DNA of 64,000 nucleotides from Plastoroseomonas arctica (GTDB taxonomy: Bacteria > Pseudomonadota > Alphaproteobacteria > Acetobacterales > Acetobacteraceae). Shown piece after piece: positions 25,914-35,817 of this stretch (its first letter is position 1; each line of letters opens with the position of its first letter). The notes beneath the pieces were generated by a model that saw only the letters and a list, made by a program, of their open reading frames with translations, did not search any database and had not been told where the DNA came from. Location of the stretch: assembly GCF_018128965.1 (NCBI RefSeq), contig NZ_JAAEDH010000014.1, positions 62,001 to 126,000 on the forward strand, written 5' to 3'. The translations under genes and the position numbers were made by a program.

Positions 25914-26059
25914 TCGACGGTTCCTTTGACGACAGCATGGGGGAATGAATTCCCCCAAACCCCCTTCTTTTATTTTTATCTATTGGTGCTTCCTCACAGC
26001 CGCACCAAAAAATCAGAAATAAAAGAATGGGGGTCCGGAGGAAATTCTTTTCCCCCATC
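25914..26059. repeat. Inverted pair of AAAATAAAAGAA terminator elements
   Basis: Two copies of the element seen at 9388-9433 face each other. The left copy has stem GGGGGAA (25939-25945) / TTCCCCC (25950-25956), then CCCCTTCTTTTATTTTT. The right copy begins AAATAAAAGAA (about 26018-26028), then GGGGGTCCGG and a hairpin ending in TTTTCCCCC. Between them TTGGTGC (25983-25989) and GCACCAA (26002-26008) form a central stem. It lies downstream of the cupin gene and upstream of the aldolase, both leftward. Confidence 0.8.
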
Positions 26060-26551
26060 TCACTGCTTATGAATGGGATCAATCCAAGCCACATTCTCCG
26101 GCTTCTCCGCCGGCTCGATATCCAAATTCACCACCACCGCCTCATTGTCCGACCGCACGAGCACGCATTCCAGCGTCTCATCCGTGCTGGCGTTGATCTC
26201 CTGGTGCGGCACGTAGGGCGGGATGAAAATGAAGTCCCCGGCATTGGCCTCGGCGACGAATTCCAGCTTCTCGCCCCAACGCATCCGCGCCCGGCCCTTC
26301 ACCACGTAGATCACGGATTCCAGCGCGCCGTGGTGGTGTGCGCCGGTCTTTGCATTGGCATGGATGTGCACCGTGCCGGCCCAGATCTTCTGCGCGCCGA
26401 CGCGGGCGAAGTTGATGGCGGCGGCGCGGTTCATCCCCGGCGTCTGCGCGGTGTTGGCGTCCAGGCTGTCGCCCGGGATCACGCGAACCCCGGTGTTCTT
26501 CCACCCATCAGGCGGGATGTCGTGGCTATGGTCGTGCCCGTCATGCGGCAT
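26060..26551 (-). CDS. Cupin domain protein
   Basis: 163 residues from the ATG at 26551, which has GGGAG 8 nt upstream (better than the in-frame ATG at 26569). The N-terminus is His/Asp-rich (MPHDGHDHSHD), perhaps an extra metal-binding arm. The two cupin motifs are clear: HIHANAKTGAHHHGALESVIYVVKG and AGDFIFIPPYVPHQEINAS, giving a 3-His-1-Glu-type metal site in a beta barrel. Small cupins of this type act as dioxygenases, isomerases or binding proteins; no substrate can be named. Confidence 0.87.
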   Translation of the reverse strand: MPHDGHDHSHDIPPDGWKNTGVRVIPGDSLDANTAQTPGMNRAAAINFARVGAQKIWAGTVHIHANAKTGAHHHGALESVIYVVKGRARMRWGEKLEFVAEANAGDFIFIPPYVPHQEINASTDETLECVLVRSDNEAVVVNLDIEPAEKPENVAWIDPIHKQ

Positions 26552-26604
26552 GGCACTTGCTCCCTGCATCGAGGGACGAGGCTAGCGCGGCCGCACCCCG
26601 CACG

Positions 26605-27708
26605 TCACCCCCAGGCCGGCACCAGCGCGTCCATGATGCGGGAGACGTCGTCCATCGCGTTATAGCCGTGGAAGGAGAACCGGATACGCCCGCGGCCGCC
26701 CCACGCCAGCACACCCTTCTCCCCCATCGCGACGACCATGGCGTTGGCATCCGGAGTGGCCACGCAGACGCTGGCGCCGTGCGCGGCCGGGTCGCGCGGG
26801 GTAATGGTGGGGATGCCGGCGGCCTCAAGCCGTTCGAGAAGGGCCACGGTCAGCGCCTGCACGTGGCGCTGCACGGCGGGCGTCTCCCACTGGTCGAGAT
26901 AGTCGAGCGCGGAGCCCAGCACGTACAGCGGAAGGTGCGCGGGATTGCCGCGGCAGAAGCGCATCGCGTCCGCCACCAGCGGGATGCCGGCATTGTAGTC
27001 GAGCCGTCCCGGCCCCGGCGCGATGGAGTTCCACCCCGCGCTGGACGGCACCCAGCCCGGCTGGCGTTCGCGGTTCCAGAAGGCGGTCGCGATGCCGGTG
27101 GTGCCGAGCTGCCATTTGTAGCTGGCCGCGAAGGCAAAATCGGCGATGCGCGCGTCGATCGGCAACCAGCCCGCGGCCTGCGTGTAGTCCACCACCAGCC
27201 AAGCGCCCACGCTGTCGGCCAGCTTGCGCAGCAAGTGCAAGTCCGGCCGCGCGCCGTTGAGGTAGGAGGCGGCGCTCGCGCCGATGACGCGGGTGCGCGC
27301 ATCGACCAGGTCGGCCAGGTTCGCGGAATCCTTGAAGCGGATTTCCGCGCGCCCGCCGGCCATGAAGGGCGCGACGACGGAGGGGTATTCATCGGGCTCG
27401 AACAGCACGTTGTCGCCGCTACGCCAGTCGATGCTCTCGGCGAGCATGGAGACACCTTCGGCCACCGAGGAGACAAGGCCGATGTCGCCGGTCTCGCAGG
27501 ACCAGCGGCGGGCGAGCGAGGCGCGCACGCGCTCCACCTCCGCCTCCTGCTTCGTGCGGCCTGGCAAACCCTCGCCCTTGTCGCGGGCGTAGGCCGCGAA
27601 GGCGTGGGCGTGGCGCAGCAGGAAGGGCGGCTCGCCGCCGGCGCAGACATGCGCGATGCCCTCGGGCAGGCCGAAATCGGCGCGGGGAAACAGCGGCGCG
27701 TTGCTCAT
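26605..27708 (-). CDS. Class V aminotransferase-fold PLP enzyme
   Basis: 367 residues from the ATG at 27708 (an ATG at 27720 adds four). The PLP lysine is in FAASYKWQLGTTG, preceded by the Asp of LVVDYTQAAGW that contacts the pyridine nitrogen. The fold is that of cysteine desulfurases, kynureninases and isopenicillin-N epimerases; the order of motifs is closest to the kynureninase/epimerase-like group annotated simply as aminotransferase class V. It diverges from the Rrf2 regulator gene, with a 62-bp control region, which makes regulation by that protein plausible. Confidence 0.84.
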   Translation of the reverse strand: MSNAPLFPRADFGLPEGIAHVCAGGEPPFLLRHAHAFAAYARDKGEGLPGRTKQEAEVERVRASLARRWSCETGDIGLVSSVAEGVSMLAESIDWRSGDNVLFEPDEYPSVVAPFMAGGRAEIRFKDSANLADLVDARTRVIGASAASYLNGARPDLHLLRKLADSVGAWLVVDYTQAAGWLPIDARIADFAFAASYKWQLGTTGIATAFWNRERQPGWVPSSAGWNSIAPGPGRLDYNAGIPLVADAMRFCRGNPAHLPLYVLGSALDYLDQWETPAVQRHVQALTVALLERLEAAGIPTITPRDPAAHGASVCVATPDANAMVVAMGEKGVLAWGGRGRIRFSFHGYNAMDDVSRIMDALVPAWG

Positions 27709-27770
27709 GCGGGGCAGCATGGCGCAGCTTCGCTTGGCCTGGAAGGCAGGCCCGTGTATGCCGCTACCTC

Positions 27771-28202
27771 ATGCTGACGCAGAAAGCGAAATACGCGCTG
27801 CGCGCCCTCGTGGTGCTGGCCGATGCGAGTGCCGAAGGTCCGCTGCCCATCCAGCAGGTCGCCGAGCGCGCGCATGCGCCGCACAAGTTTCTCGAAGCCA
27901 TCCTGCTGGAGCTGCGCCGCGGCGGCGTGCTGCGCAGCACGCGCGGGAAGTCCGGCGGCTATGCGCTGGCGCAGCCGGCCGCCGATATTCGCCTTGGCAA
28001 TGTCATCCGCATCGTCGATGGGCCGCTGGCGCTGATCCCCTGCGCGAGTCTCACCGCCTATCGCCCCTGCGCGGACTGCGAACAACCGGAGATCTGCACC
28101 ATCCGCGCCCTGATGCGCCAGGTGCGCGACGCGACGGCAGCGATTCTCGACGAGGCGAATATCGACACGCTGCGCGCGCAGCCGGCACTCGCGGCTCAGT
28201 AG
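27771..28202 (+). CDS. Rrf2-family transcriptional regulator
   Basis: 143 residues. The winged helix-turn-helix is at the N-terminus (QKAKYALRALVVLAD, then QQVAERAHAPHKFLEAILLELRRGGVLRSTRG). The C-terminal half carries four Cys, C91, C100, C103 and C109, in the region where IscR and NsrR bind an Fe-S cluster, so it may sense Fe-S status, NO or a thiol signal. It reads away from the PLP-enzyme gene and its stop overlaps by 7 bp the stop of the convergent nitronate monooxygenase. NsrR-type control of a nitronate/NO-related neighbour is conceivable but not shown. Confidence 0.88.
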   Translation: MLTQKAKYALRALVVLADASAEGPLPIQQVAERAHAPHKFLEAILLELRRGGVLRSTRGKSGGYALAQPAADIRLGNVIRIVDGPLALIPCASLTAYRPCADCEQPEICTIRALMRQVRDATAAILDEANIDTLRAQPALAAQ

Positions 28203-29122
28203 GTCGCGGCTTCGTCCAGCGCCGCGCGGTATTCGGCGGTGAGGCGGGCACAGAGTTCGGCGGTGGTTGGGATGTCGCGGATCGCGCCCACCCCCTGCCC
28301 CGCCGACCAGATGTTCTTCCACGCGCGCTTCTCGTGGCTGCCGACGTTCATCGCCTTCTTCTCGGGCAGGTTCTCGGGATCGAGGCCCGCATTCTCCAGC
28401 GAGGCGCGCATGAAGCTGCCCTTCACCCCGCTGATCGCGTCCGTATAGACGATGTCCTTGGCCGAGCTGTTGAGGATCATCTGCTTGTACTCCTCGCTCG
28501 CCATGCTCTCTGTCGTCGCGATGAAGCGCGTGCCGAGATAGGCGAGGTCCGCGCCAGCAACGCGCGCCGCGGCGATGTGGCGCCCGGTGGAGAGGCTGCC
28601 GGCGAGCAGCAGCGTGCCCTCGAAGATGGCACGCAGCTCGGTGAGGAAGGCGAAGGGGTTGAGCAGCCCGGCATGGCCGCCGGCGCCGGCGGTCACCGCG
28701 ATCAGCCCGTCCACCCCGGCCTCGGCCGCCTTGGCCGCGTGGCGGAGGTTGATCACGTCATGGAAGACCATGCCCCCATAGGATTGCACCGCCTGGACCA
28801 GCTCGCTCACCGCGCCGAGCGAGGTGATCACCAGCGGCACGCGGTGCTTCACCACGGTGGCCAAGTCCTCATCCAGCCGCGTGTTCGACTTGTGCACGAT
28901 CAGGTTCACGCCGTAGGGCGCGGGCGTGTTGCCCAGTCGTTCGCGGATCTCGTCCAGCCAGTCGGAGAAGCCCTCGTTGCTGCGCTGGTTCAGCGCGGGG
29001 AAGGTGCCGAGCAGGCCGGCCTTGCAGGTCTCCACCACCAGATCGGGGCCGGAGACCAGGAATTGCGGCGCGGCGACAGCTGGCAGCGTCAGGCGGCCGC
29101 GAAGCGATTCGGGAAGCGCCAT
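28196..29122 (-). CDS. Nitronate monooxygenase (2-nitropropane dioxygenase family)
   Basis: 308 residues from the ATG at 29122; upstream in-frame codons lack homology. A flavin-binding TIM barrel: [19 protein letters not shown] at the start, the family segment [17 protein letters not shown] with the catalytic/FMN His, and [17 protein letters not shown] near the phosphate site. It oxidises alkyl nitronates such as propionate-3-nitronate to keto acids with release of nitrite, a detoxifying role. It is a single leftward gene; the rightward ABC operon begins 137 bp beyond its start. Confidence 0.88.
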   Translation of the reverse strand: MALPESLRGRLTLPAVAAPQFLVSGPDLVVETCKAGLLGTFPALNQRSNEGFSDWLDEIRERLGNTPAPYGVNLIVHKSNTRLDEDLATVVKHRVPLVITSLGAVSELVQAVQSYGGMVFHDVINLRHAAKAAEAGVDGLIAVTAGAGGHAGLLNPFAFLTELRAIFEGTLLLAGSLSTGRHIAAARVAGADLAYLGTRFIATTESMASEEYKQMILNSSAKDIVYTDAISGVKGSFMRASLENAGLDPENLPEKKAMNVGSHEKRAWKNIWSAGQGVGAIRDIPTTAELCARLTAEYRAALDEAATY

Positions 29123-29259
29123 GGACCGTGTTCTCCCTCGTGCGTTCGACGCATGTTGCCAGCGCGTGCGGCACATGCCTAGCTTGCCCCGACATCAGGG
29201 GGCGTCGCAGCCCCGAGGCTCCGCATCAGATGGGACCCGCGCGACGCCGAAGGAGACGC

Positions 29260-30309
<1,050 letters not shown>

Positions 30310-30337
30310 TCACCGAAAAACCAGGGAGAGAACGACA

Positions 30338-31678
30338 ATGGTAGACGTGACCCGCCGCAACGCGATCGGCCTTTCGGCGGCCGCACTCGCGGCCATGGCG
30401 ATGGCCGAGAAGGCCCAGGCGCAGGCGAGCCGCATCACCGCGGCCGACGCGACTGCCCCTCGCCTGGCCATCGAGCCCGGTGCCACCCTGCGCATGCTGC
30501 GCCCGGTGCGCTTCGTGGCCCCCGACGAGGAGGTCTTCCGCGCCAATTGCGCGCGCTTCACGGCGGCCACGGGCGTCGAGGTGCGGGTCGATTTCGTGGG
30601 CTGGGAGGACATCACCCAGCAGACCGCGGTCACCGCCAATACCGGGGCGGGGCCGGACGTCATCATCGGCTTCAACGAGGCGCCGCACGTCTACACGGAC
30701 AAGCTGGTCGAGACGACCGATGTCGCGGAATACCTCGGCCGGCGCTATGGCGGCTGGCTGCCGCTCGCGCAGCGCTACGGCAAGAAGCACAATTCCAACA
30801 ATTGGATCGGCCTGCCCTTCGGTGCGTCCGGTGGCCCGACCGTGTGGCGCAAATCCGCGGTCAACGCCGCGGGCTTCGAACGGCCGCCCGAGGACCACGC
30901 GGGCTTCCTCGACCTGTGCCGCAAGCTCAAGCAGGCGAACAAGCCGGCCGGTTTCGCGCTGGGCAATGCTGTCGGCGACGGCAACGGTTTTGCCAATTGG
31001 CTGATCTGGTCGCATGGCGGGTTTTTGGTGAACGAGGATGGGAGCGTCGGCATCAACAGCCGCGAGACCATCGCCGCTCTCACCTACCTCAAGGACCTCT
31101 ACGCGACCTTCATCCCCGGCACGATCGCCTGGGGTGATATCAGCAACAACCGCGCCTATGCGGCGAGCGAGTGCTGGCTCACCTCGAATGGCGTGTCGCT
31201 GTATTTCGGGCTGAAGAACGACCCAGCCACGCGCGCCGTCGCCGAGGACACCGAGCACACGCTGCTGCCCAAGGGTCTGGCACCCTTCTCGCCGATGGCG
31301 GGACTCACGCTCAACGCCATGGTGTTCAAGCATTCGCGCTTCCCGAATGCGGCCAAGGCGCTGCTGATGTTCCTGCTCGAGCGCGAGCAGTACGACCCGT
31401 GGCTGAACGCGAACCTCGGCTACTGGGCACATCCGCTCGAGAATTATTCGGCGAGCGCAGTGTGGACCGAGGACCCCAAGGTCACGATCTTCCGCGACAC
31501 GATGAAGAGCCCCTTCTGGATCGGCTACAAGGGCCCGATCAGCGAGGGCTCGGCCGCGGCGAACGCGGATTACGTGATGGTGCAGATGTGCGCTTCGGTC
31601 GCATCCGGACAGGCGACGCCCGAGGCCGCGGCGCGCGAGGCCGAACGGCGCGCCACGCGCTTCTTCCGCCGGCGCTGA
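30338..31678 (+). CDS. Extracellular sugar-binding protein, Tat-type signal
   Basis: 446 residues, family 1 solute-binding protein. The N-terminus VTRRNAIGLSAAALAAMAMA has a twin-arginine pattern, so export as a folded protein via Tat is likely, with cleavage near AQA. The mature protein shows the usual binding-protein segments, e.g. VEVRVDFVGWEDITQQ, AGPDVIIGFNEAPHVY and the hinge GLPFGASGG. It delivers the ligand to the adjacent permeases. An AGGGAGAG site precedes the start. A GC-rich hairpin at 31689-31712 follows the stop. Confidence 0.9.
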   Translation: MVDVTRRNAIGLSAAALAAMAMAEKAQAQASRITAADATAPRLAIEPGATLRMLRPVRFVAPDEEVFRANCARFTAATGVEVRVDFVGWEDITQQTAVTANTGAGPDVIIGFNEAPHVYTDKLVETTDVAEYLGRRYGGWLPLAQRYGKKHNSNNWIGLPFGASGGPTVWRKSAVNAAGFERPPEDHAGFLDLCRKLKQANKPAGFALGNAVGDGNGFANWLIWSHGGFLVNEDGSVGINSRETIAALTYLKDLYATFIPGTIAWGDISNNRAYAASECWLTSNGVSLYFGLKNDPATRAVAEDTEHTLLPKGLAPFSPMAGLTLNAMVFKHSRFPNAAKALLMFLLEREQYDPWLNANLGYWAHPLENYSASAVWTEDPKVTIFRDTMKSPFWIGYKGPISEGSAAANADYVMVQMCASVASGQATPEAAAREAERRATRFFRRR

Positions 31679-31688
31679 GTTGTTTTCC

Positions 31689-31712
31689 GGGCGGCGTTTG
31701 ATGGCGCCGCCC
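31689..31712 (+). promoter_or_regulatory. Intercistronic hairpin between receptor and permease genes
   Basis: GGGCGGCG (31689-31696) pairs with CGCCGCCC (31705-31712), loop 8 nt, no T-tract. It lies 11 bp after the binding-protein stop and 17 bp before the first permease start. Such stems after receptor genes usually protect the upstream mRNA end or cause partial termination, raising receptor over permease levels. Confidence 0.75.
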
Positions 31713-31728
31713 TGTCGGAGTACCCGCC

Positions 31729-32685
31729 ATGTCCGCCGTAACCGCCGCTGAATGGATCAAGGCCAGGCGCGATCCGTCCTGGATCGTGAAGCTGTTCGAC
31801 TGGAAGCCATTTTTGGTGATCGTCTGCCTGTTGCCGGCGGTCGGGTTGCTGATGACCTTCCTCACCTACCCGCTCGGCCTGGGCATCTTCCTCGCCTTCA
31901 CCGACACCACGATCGGGCGGCGCGGCGTCTGGGTGGGGTTGGAGAATTTCGAGTACCTGCTGAGCGACCCGATCTGGCGCAACGCGGTGTTCTACTCGGT
32001 CTTCTATACGGGCATCGCGACCATCGGGAAGTTCGGCCTGGGGCTGTGGCTCGCGCTGCTGCTCAACCAGCACATGCCGTTCAAGTCGATCATCCGCGCG
32101 ATCATCCTGCTGCCCTGGATTGTGCCGACGGTGCTGTCCGCGATCGCCTTCTGGTGGATCTACGACCCGCAATTCTCGATCATCTCGTACATCTTCGTCG
32201 AGGTGCTGGGCTGGCGGAGCACGAACATCGACTTCATCGGCACGGAATGGCCGGCGCGCTTCTCGCTGATCGTCGCCAATATCTGGCGCGGCATTCCCTT
32301 CGTCGCGATTTCGCTGCTCGCGGGGCTGCAGACCATCTCGCCGTCGCTGTATGAGGCCGCGCTGCTCGATGGGTCCACGTCGTGGCAGCGCTTCCGCTTC
32401 ATCACCTTCCCGATGCTGCTGCCGATCCTGGCCATCGTGATGACCTTCTCGATCATCTTCACCTTCACTGATTTCCAGCTGGTCTACGCGATCACGCGCG
32501 GCGGCCCTGTGAACTCGACGCATCTGCTGGCGACACTCGCGTTCCAGCGCGGCATCGCCGGCGGCGAGCTGGGCGAGGGTGCCGCCATCGCCGTCTCCAT
32601 GATCCCCTTCCTCGTCGCGGCCACGCTGTTCAGCTATTTCGCCCTCGCTCGGCGCAAGTGGCAGCAGGGAGAGAGCAATGACTGA
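31729..32685 (+). CDS. Sugar ABC transporter permease (UgpA/MalF type)
   Basis: 318 residues from an ATG with GGAG 8 nt upstream. Six membrane segments are recognisable, starting FLVIVCLLPAVGLLMTFLTYPLGLGIFLAF, and the cytoplasmic EAA loop is SLYEAALLDGSTSWQRFRFITFPML, which docks with the ATPase. It forms one half of the channel with the next gene, which it overlaps by 8 bp. Confidence 0.93.
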   Translation: MSAVTAAEWIKARRDPSWIVKLFDWKPFLVIVCLLPAVGLLMTFLTYPLGLGIFLAFTDTTIGRRGVWVGLENFEYLLSDPIWRNAVFYSVFYTGIATIGKFGLGLWLALLLNQHMPFKSIIRAIILLPWIVPTVLSAIAFWWIYDPQFSIISYIFVEVLGWRSTNIDFIGTEWPARFSLIVANIWRGIPFVAISLLAGLQTISPSLYEAALLDGSTSWQRFRFITFPMLLPILAIVMTFSIIFTFTDFQLVYAITRGGPVNSTHLLATLAFQRGIAGGELGEGAAIAVSMIPFLVAATLFSYFALARRKWQQGESND

Positions 32686-33580
32686 CGCAGTCGTCTCGAC
32701 CGCCTCCACCAACACGGCATCCGCCCAGCCGGAAACGATGGCCTGGGACAGCCGCGCACGCCGCGTGGTGATGCTGTGGATCCCGCTGGGCTGCTTCCTG
32801 CTGATCCTGCTGTTCCCGTTCTACTGGATGGCGGTGACGGCCTTCAAACCGAACGCGGAGCTCTACGACTTCCGCAACCACAACCCGTTCTGGATCTCCT
32901 CGCCGACGCTCGACCACATCTATCTGCTGCTGTTCCAGACGAGCTATCCGCGCTGGCTGTGGACCACGATGATCGTGGCGATCTCCTCGACCGTGCTGTC
33001 GCTGTTCGCGAGTACGCTCGCGGCCTATGCGATCCAGCGGTTGCGGTTTCGCGGCAGCCAGTATGTAGGCTTGGGGATCTATCTCGCCTACCTGGTGCCG
33101 CCGTCGATCCTGTTCATCCCGCTCGCGACCATGGTCTATAATCTGGGGCTGTTCGACACGCCGTTCGCGCTGATCCTCACCTACCCGACCTTCCTCATTC
33201 CCTTCTGCACCTGGCTGCTGATCGGATACTTCAAATCCATCCCCTATGAGCTCGAGGAATGTGCGCTGATCGATGGCGCGACGCGGTTGCAGATCCTCCG
33301 CCGCATCACCCTGCCACTCGCCGTCCCGGGGTTGATCAGCGCGGGCATCTTCTCCTTCACGCTGTCCTGGAACGAGTTCATCTACGCGCTCGCCTTCATC
33401 CAATCGTCCGAACGCAAGACGGTGCCGGTGGCGATCCTGACGGAACTCGTGACGGGCGACGTTTATCAATGGGGCGCGTTGATGGCGGGCTCACTGCTGG
33501 GCTCGCTGCCCGTCGCGATCTTCTATTCCTTCTTCGTGGACTACTACGTCTCCTCGCTGACCGGTGCCGTGAAGGAGTAG
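32678..33580 (+). CDS. Sugar ABC transporter permease (UgpE/MalG type)
   Basis: 300 residues. Six membrane helices, beginning with VVMLWIPLGCFLLILLFPFYWMAVTAF; the EAA loop reads ELEECALIDGATRLQILRRITLPLA. A hydrophilic, Thr/Ser-rich N-terminal arm of about 25 residues precedes the first helix. Its start overlaps the previous permease by 8 bp and its stop is 6 bp before the enolase-superfamily gene, so transport and catabolic genes form one transcript. Confidence 0.93.
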   Translation: MTDAVVSTASTNTASAQPETMAWDSRARRVVMLWIPLGCFLLILLFPFYWMAVTAFKPNAELYDFRNHNPFWISSPTLDHIYLLLFQTSYPRWLWTTMIVAISSTVLSLFASTLAAYAIQRLRFRGSQYVGLGIYLAYLVPPSILFIPLATMVYNLGLFDTPFALILTYPTFLIPFCTWLLIGYFKSIPYELEECALIDGATRLQILRRITLPLAVPGLISAGIFSFTLSWNEFIYALAFIQSSERKTVPVAILTELVTGDVYQWGALMAGSLLGSLPVAIFYSFFVDYYVSSLTGAVKE

Positions 33581-33586
33581 CGCGCC

Positions 33587-34762
33587 ATGAAGATCGACCA
33601 CATGGAGTGCATGATCGCCGATGCCGGCTGGCGCACCTTTTCCTTCCTGAAGATGAGCACTGCCTGCGGGATCACCGGCTGGTCCGAATACAATGAAGAT
33701 TTCGGGTCCAAGGGGTTGTCCGATGTCATCCGCGCGCTGTCACCGCTGGTGATCGGTGCCGATCCACGCGCGTCGGAAGCCATCGTCGCGCGGCTGCATG
33801 TCGGCACGCGACAGGCGCGCGGCGGGCTGAACCAGCAGGCGATCGCGGCCATCGAGAACGCCCTGCTCGACATTCGCGGCAAGGAGGCGGGAAAGCCGGT
33901 TCACGCGCTGTTCGGCGGGCCGATCCGCGACCGCATCCCGGTCTATTGGTCCCACTTCGGCACCTACCGCGTCTCCGGCCGCTCCACGCAGTTCTTCCGG
34001 CCCATTGCCGATTATGAGGCGCTGGGACGGCATGCGGAGGAGGTGAAGGCGGCCGGGTTCCGCTGCCTGAAGACCAACATCTTCCCCTGGAAGGACGGCG
34101 CCTTCTCGCAATACGCGCCGGGGTTCGGGCGCGCGGCGGGGTGGCCGGAACTGAACTGGGACAATGCGCTGCTGGGCGACCTGACGCGCGAATTGATGAC
34201 CATCCGCGACGCCGTGGGCCCCGAGATGGGGATCATGCTGGACACGAATATCCACTTCAAGACGGAGGGGTTCCTGCGCGTCGCCGCCGCGGTGGAGCCC
34301 ATCGGACTGACGTGGCTCGAGATCGACACGCACGACCCGCCCTCGCTCGCGATGATCCGCGGCCGCGCACCCTGCCCCATCGCGTCGTGCGAGACGCTGC
34401 ATGGGCGGCGCGACTTCAAGCCGTATCTCGAGCAGTACGCGATGGATGTGGCGATCGTGGACGTGCCGTGGAATGGCTTGGGCGAGAGCATCAAGATCGC
34501 GTCCATGTGCGACGCCTATGAGGTGAACTGCGCGCCGCATAATTTCTACGGGCATCTGTGCAGCTTCATCAGCGCGCATTTCTGCGCGACGATCCCGAAT
34601 TTCCGCATCATGGAAATCGACATCGACTCCTGCCCGTGGCGCGACGAGTTCGTGACCAATCTTCCGACCTTCGAGAATGGCTGCTTCGTCGTGCCGACCG
34701 CCGCTGGCTGGGGCACCGACATCAACGAGGCCGCCGTCCGCGCGCGCCCACCCAAGAGCTGA
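33587..34762 (+). CDS. Enolase-superfamily (mandelate racemase/muconate lactonizing) sugar-acid dehydratase-like protein
   Basis: 391 residues. N-terminal capping domain (about 1-120), then a beta/alpha barrel. Candidate metal ligands follow the usual order: Asp in GIMLDTNIHF, Glu in LTWLEIDTHD and Glu in IASCETLHGRRDF; a Lys in CLKTNIFPW and the His of APHNFYGHL are candidate acid/base residues. Members dehydrate or racemise acid sugars by abstracting the proton next to the carboxylate. Placement after a sugar importer and before a 2-hydroxyacid dehydrogenase supports an aldonate or uronate-derived substrate. The precise sugar cannot be told from sequence. Confidence 0.85.
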   Translation: MKIDHMECMIADAGWRTFSFLKMSTACGITGWSEYNEDFGSKGLSDVIRALSPLVIGADPRASEAIVARLHVGTRQARGGLNQQAIAAIENALLDIRGKEAGKPVHALFGGPIRDRIPVYWSHFGTYRVSGRSTQFFRPIADYEALGRHAEEVKAAGFRCLKTNIFPWKDGAFSQYAPGFGRAAGWPELNWDNALLGDLTRELMTIRDAVGPEMGIMLDTNIHFKTEGFLRVAAAVEPIGLTWLEIDTHDPPSLAMIRGRAPCPIASCETLHGRRDFKPYLEQYAMDVAIVDVPWNGLGESIKIASMCDAYEVNCAPHNFYGHLCSFISAHFCATIPNFRIMEIDIDSCPWRDEFVTNLPTFENGCFVVPTAAGWGTDINEAAVRARPPKS

Positions 34763-34773
34763 GAGAGTCTGAC

Positions 34774-35817
34774 ATGGCCGCCTACACCATCCTCACCCCT
34801 GCCCTCGCCACGCCTGGCGCCAAGCTCGGCGACTACGGCTATGAGCGGGAGGGGCTGGGCACGCTCGATGCCGAGTTCGTCGAGGTAGAACCGACCGAGG
34901 AGGCGCTGATCGCGGCGGCCGGAAGTGCTGACGTGCTCTACGCCAAGGGGATGAAGTTCTCCGCGAAGCTCATCGCGGCGCTGGGGAAGTGCAAGCATAT
35001 CGCGTGTGCTTCGGTGGGGGTGGACTACGTCGATGTCGCGGCGGCAACGGCGAAGGGCATACCCGTCACCAATTGCCCGGACACCTTCATCGAGGAAGTC
35101 GCGGACCACGCGATGATGCTGCTGCTGTCCACGCATCGCCGCGCGCTGGAACAGGACCGCATGGTCCGCGAAGGGCGCTGGCGCGCCGGACGGCCGCAGC
35201 TGAATCTTATCCCGCGCCTGATGGGGCAGACGCTGGGCCTGATCGCGTTTGGGCGCGTCGCGCGCGCAGTCGCGCATCGCGCGAAGGCGTTCGGGCTGCA
35301 TGTCGTCGCATATGACCCCTATGTGGATGAGATGATGATCTCCTCGCACGGCGTGCAGCCGGTGAGCCTGCCGGAGCTGCTGGCGATATCGGACTTCATC
35401 TCCATGCACGTCCCCGCAACGCCGGAGGCGAATGGCCTGCTGAAGGAGCAGCATTTCCGCGCCATGAAGCCTACCGCCATCTTCATCAACACGGGCCGCG
35501 GCCCGACCGTGGATGAGGGCGCGCTGATCCGCGCGCTCGATGAGAAATGGATCGCGGGCGCAGGGCTGGACGTGCTGGAGCAGGAGCCGCCGCAGCAGGA
35601 CAATCCACTGCTGCAGATGCCGCATATCATCCTATCGCCGCACAATGCCTCGGCGAGTGCGCGGTTCGATCCGGCGCGGCGTCGGCGGGCGGGGCAGGAG
35701 ATGGCGCTGATCCTCACCGGGCGGTGGCCGATGAGCTGCGTGAACCCGACGGTGCTGCCGGGGTCCGATCTGAAGCGGTGGCAGCCCTACGCGATGGATC
35801 GCGGGCCGAATAGCTGA
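34774..35817 (+). CDS. D-isomer-specific 2-hydroxyacid dehydrogenase family protein
   Basis: 347 residues from the ATG at 34774. Catalytic triad positions are present: Arg in INTGRGPTVDEGAL, Glu in LDVLEQEPP and His in ILSPHNASAS. The NAD motif is unusual: the family norm GxGxxG reads A158-F-G160-R-V-A163, so the first and last Gly are Ala; the acidic residue that binds the ribose (AYDPYVD) is kept. It reduces a 2-keto acid or oxidises a 2-hydroxy acid with NAD(H). It ends the sugar-acid operon. Its last 31 bp overlap the end of the convergent MBL gene. Confidence 0.88.
   Translation: MAAYTILTPALATPGAKLGDYGYEREGLGTLDAEFVEVEPTEEALIAAAGSADVLYAKGMKFSAKLIAALGKCKHIACASVGVDYVDVAAATAKGIPVTNCPDTFIEEVADHAMMLLLSTHRRALEQDRMVREGRWRAGRPQLNLIPRLMGQTLGLIAFGRVARAVAHRAKAFGLHVVAYDPYVDEMMISSHGVQPVSLPELLAISDFISMHVPATPEANGLLKEQHFRAMKPTAIFINTGRGPTVDEGALIRALDEKWIAGAGLDVLEQEPPQQDNPLLQMPHIILSPHNASASARFDPARRRRAGQEMALILTGRWPMSCVNPTVLPGSDLKRWQPYAMDRGPNS

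Noticed and set aside
27771-28202. Calling the Rrf2 protein IscR or NsrR
   Set aside because: Four Cys are present in the C-terminal half, but no isc genes or NO-detoxification operon adjoin it, and the Cys spacing alone does not decide.
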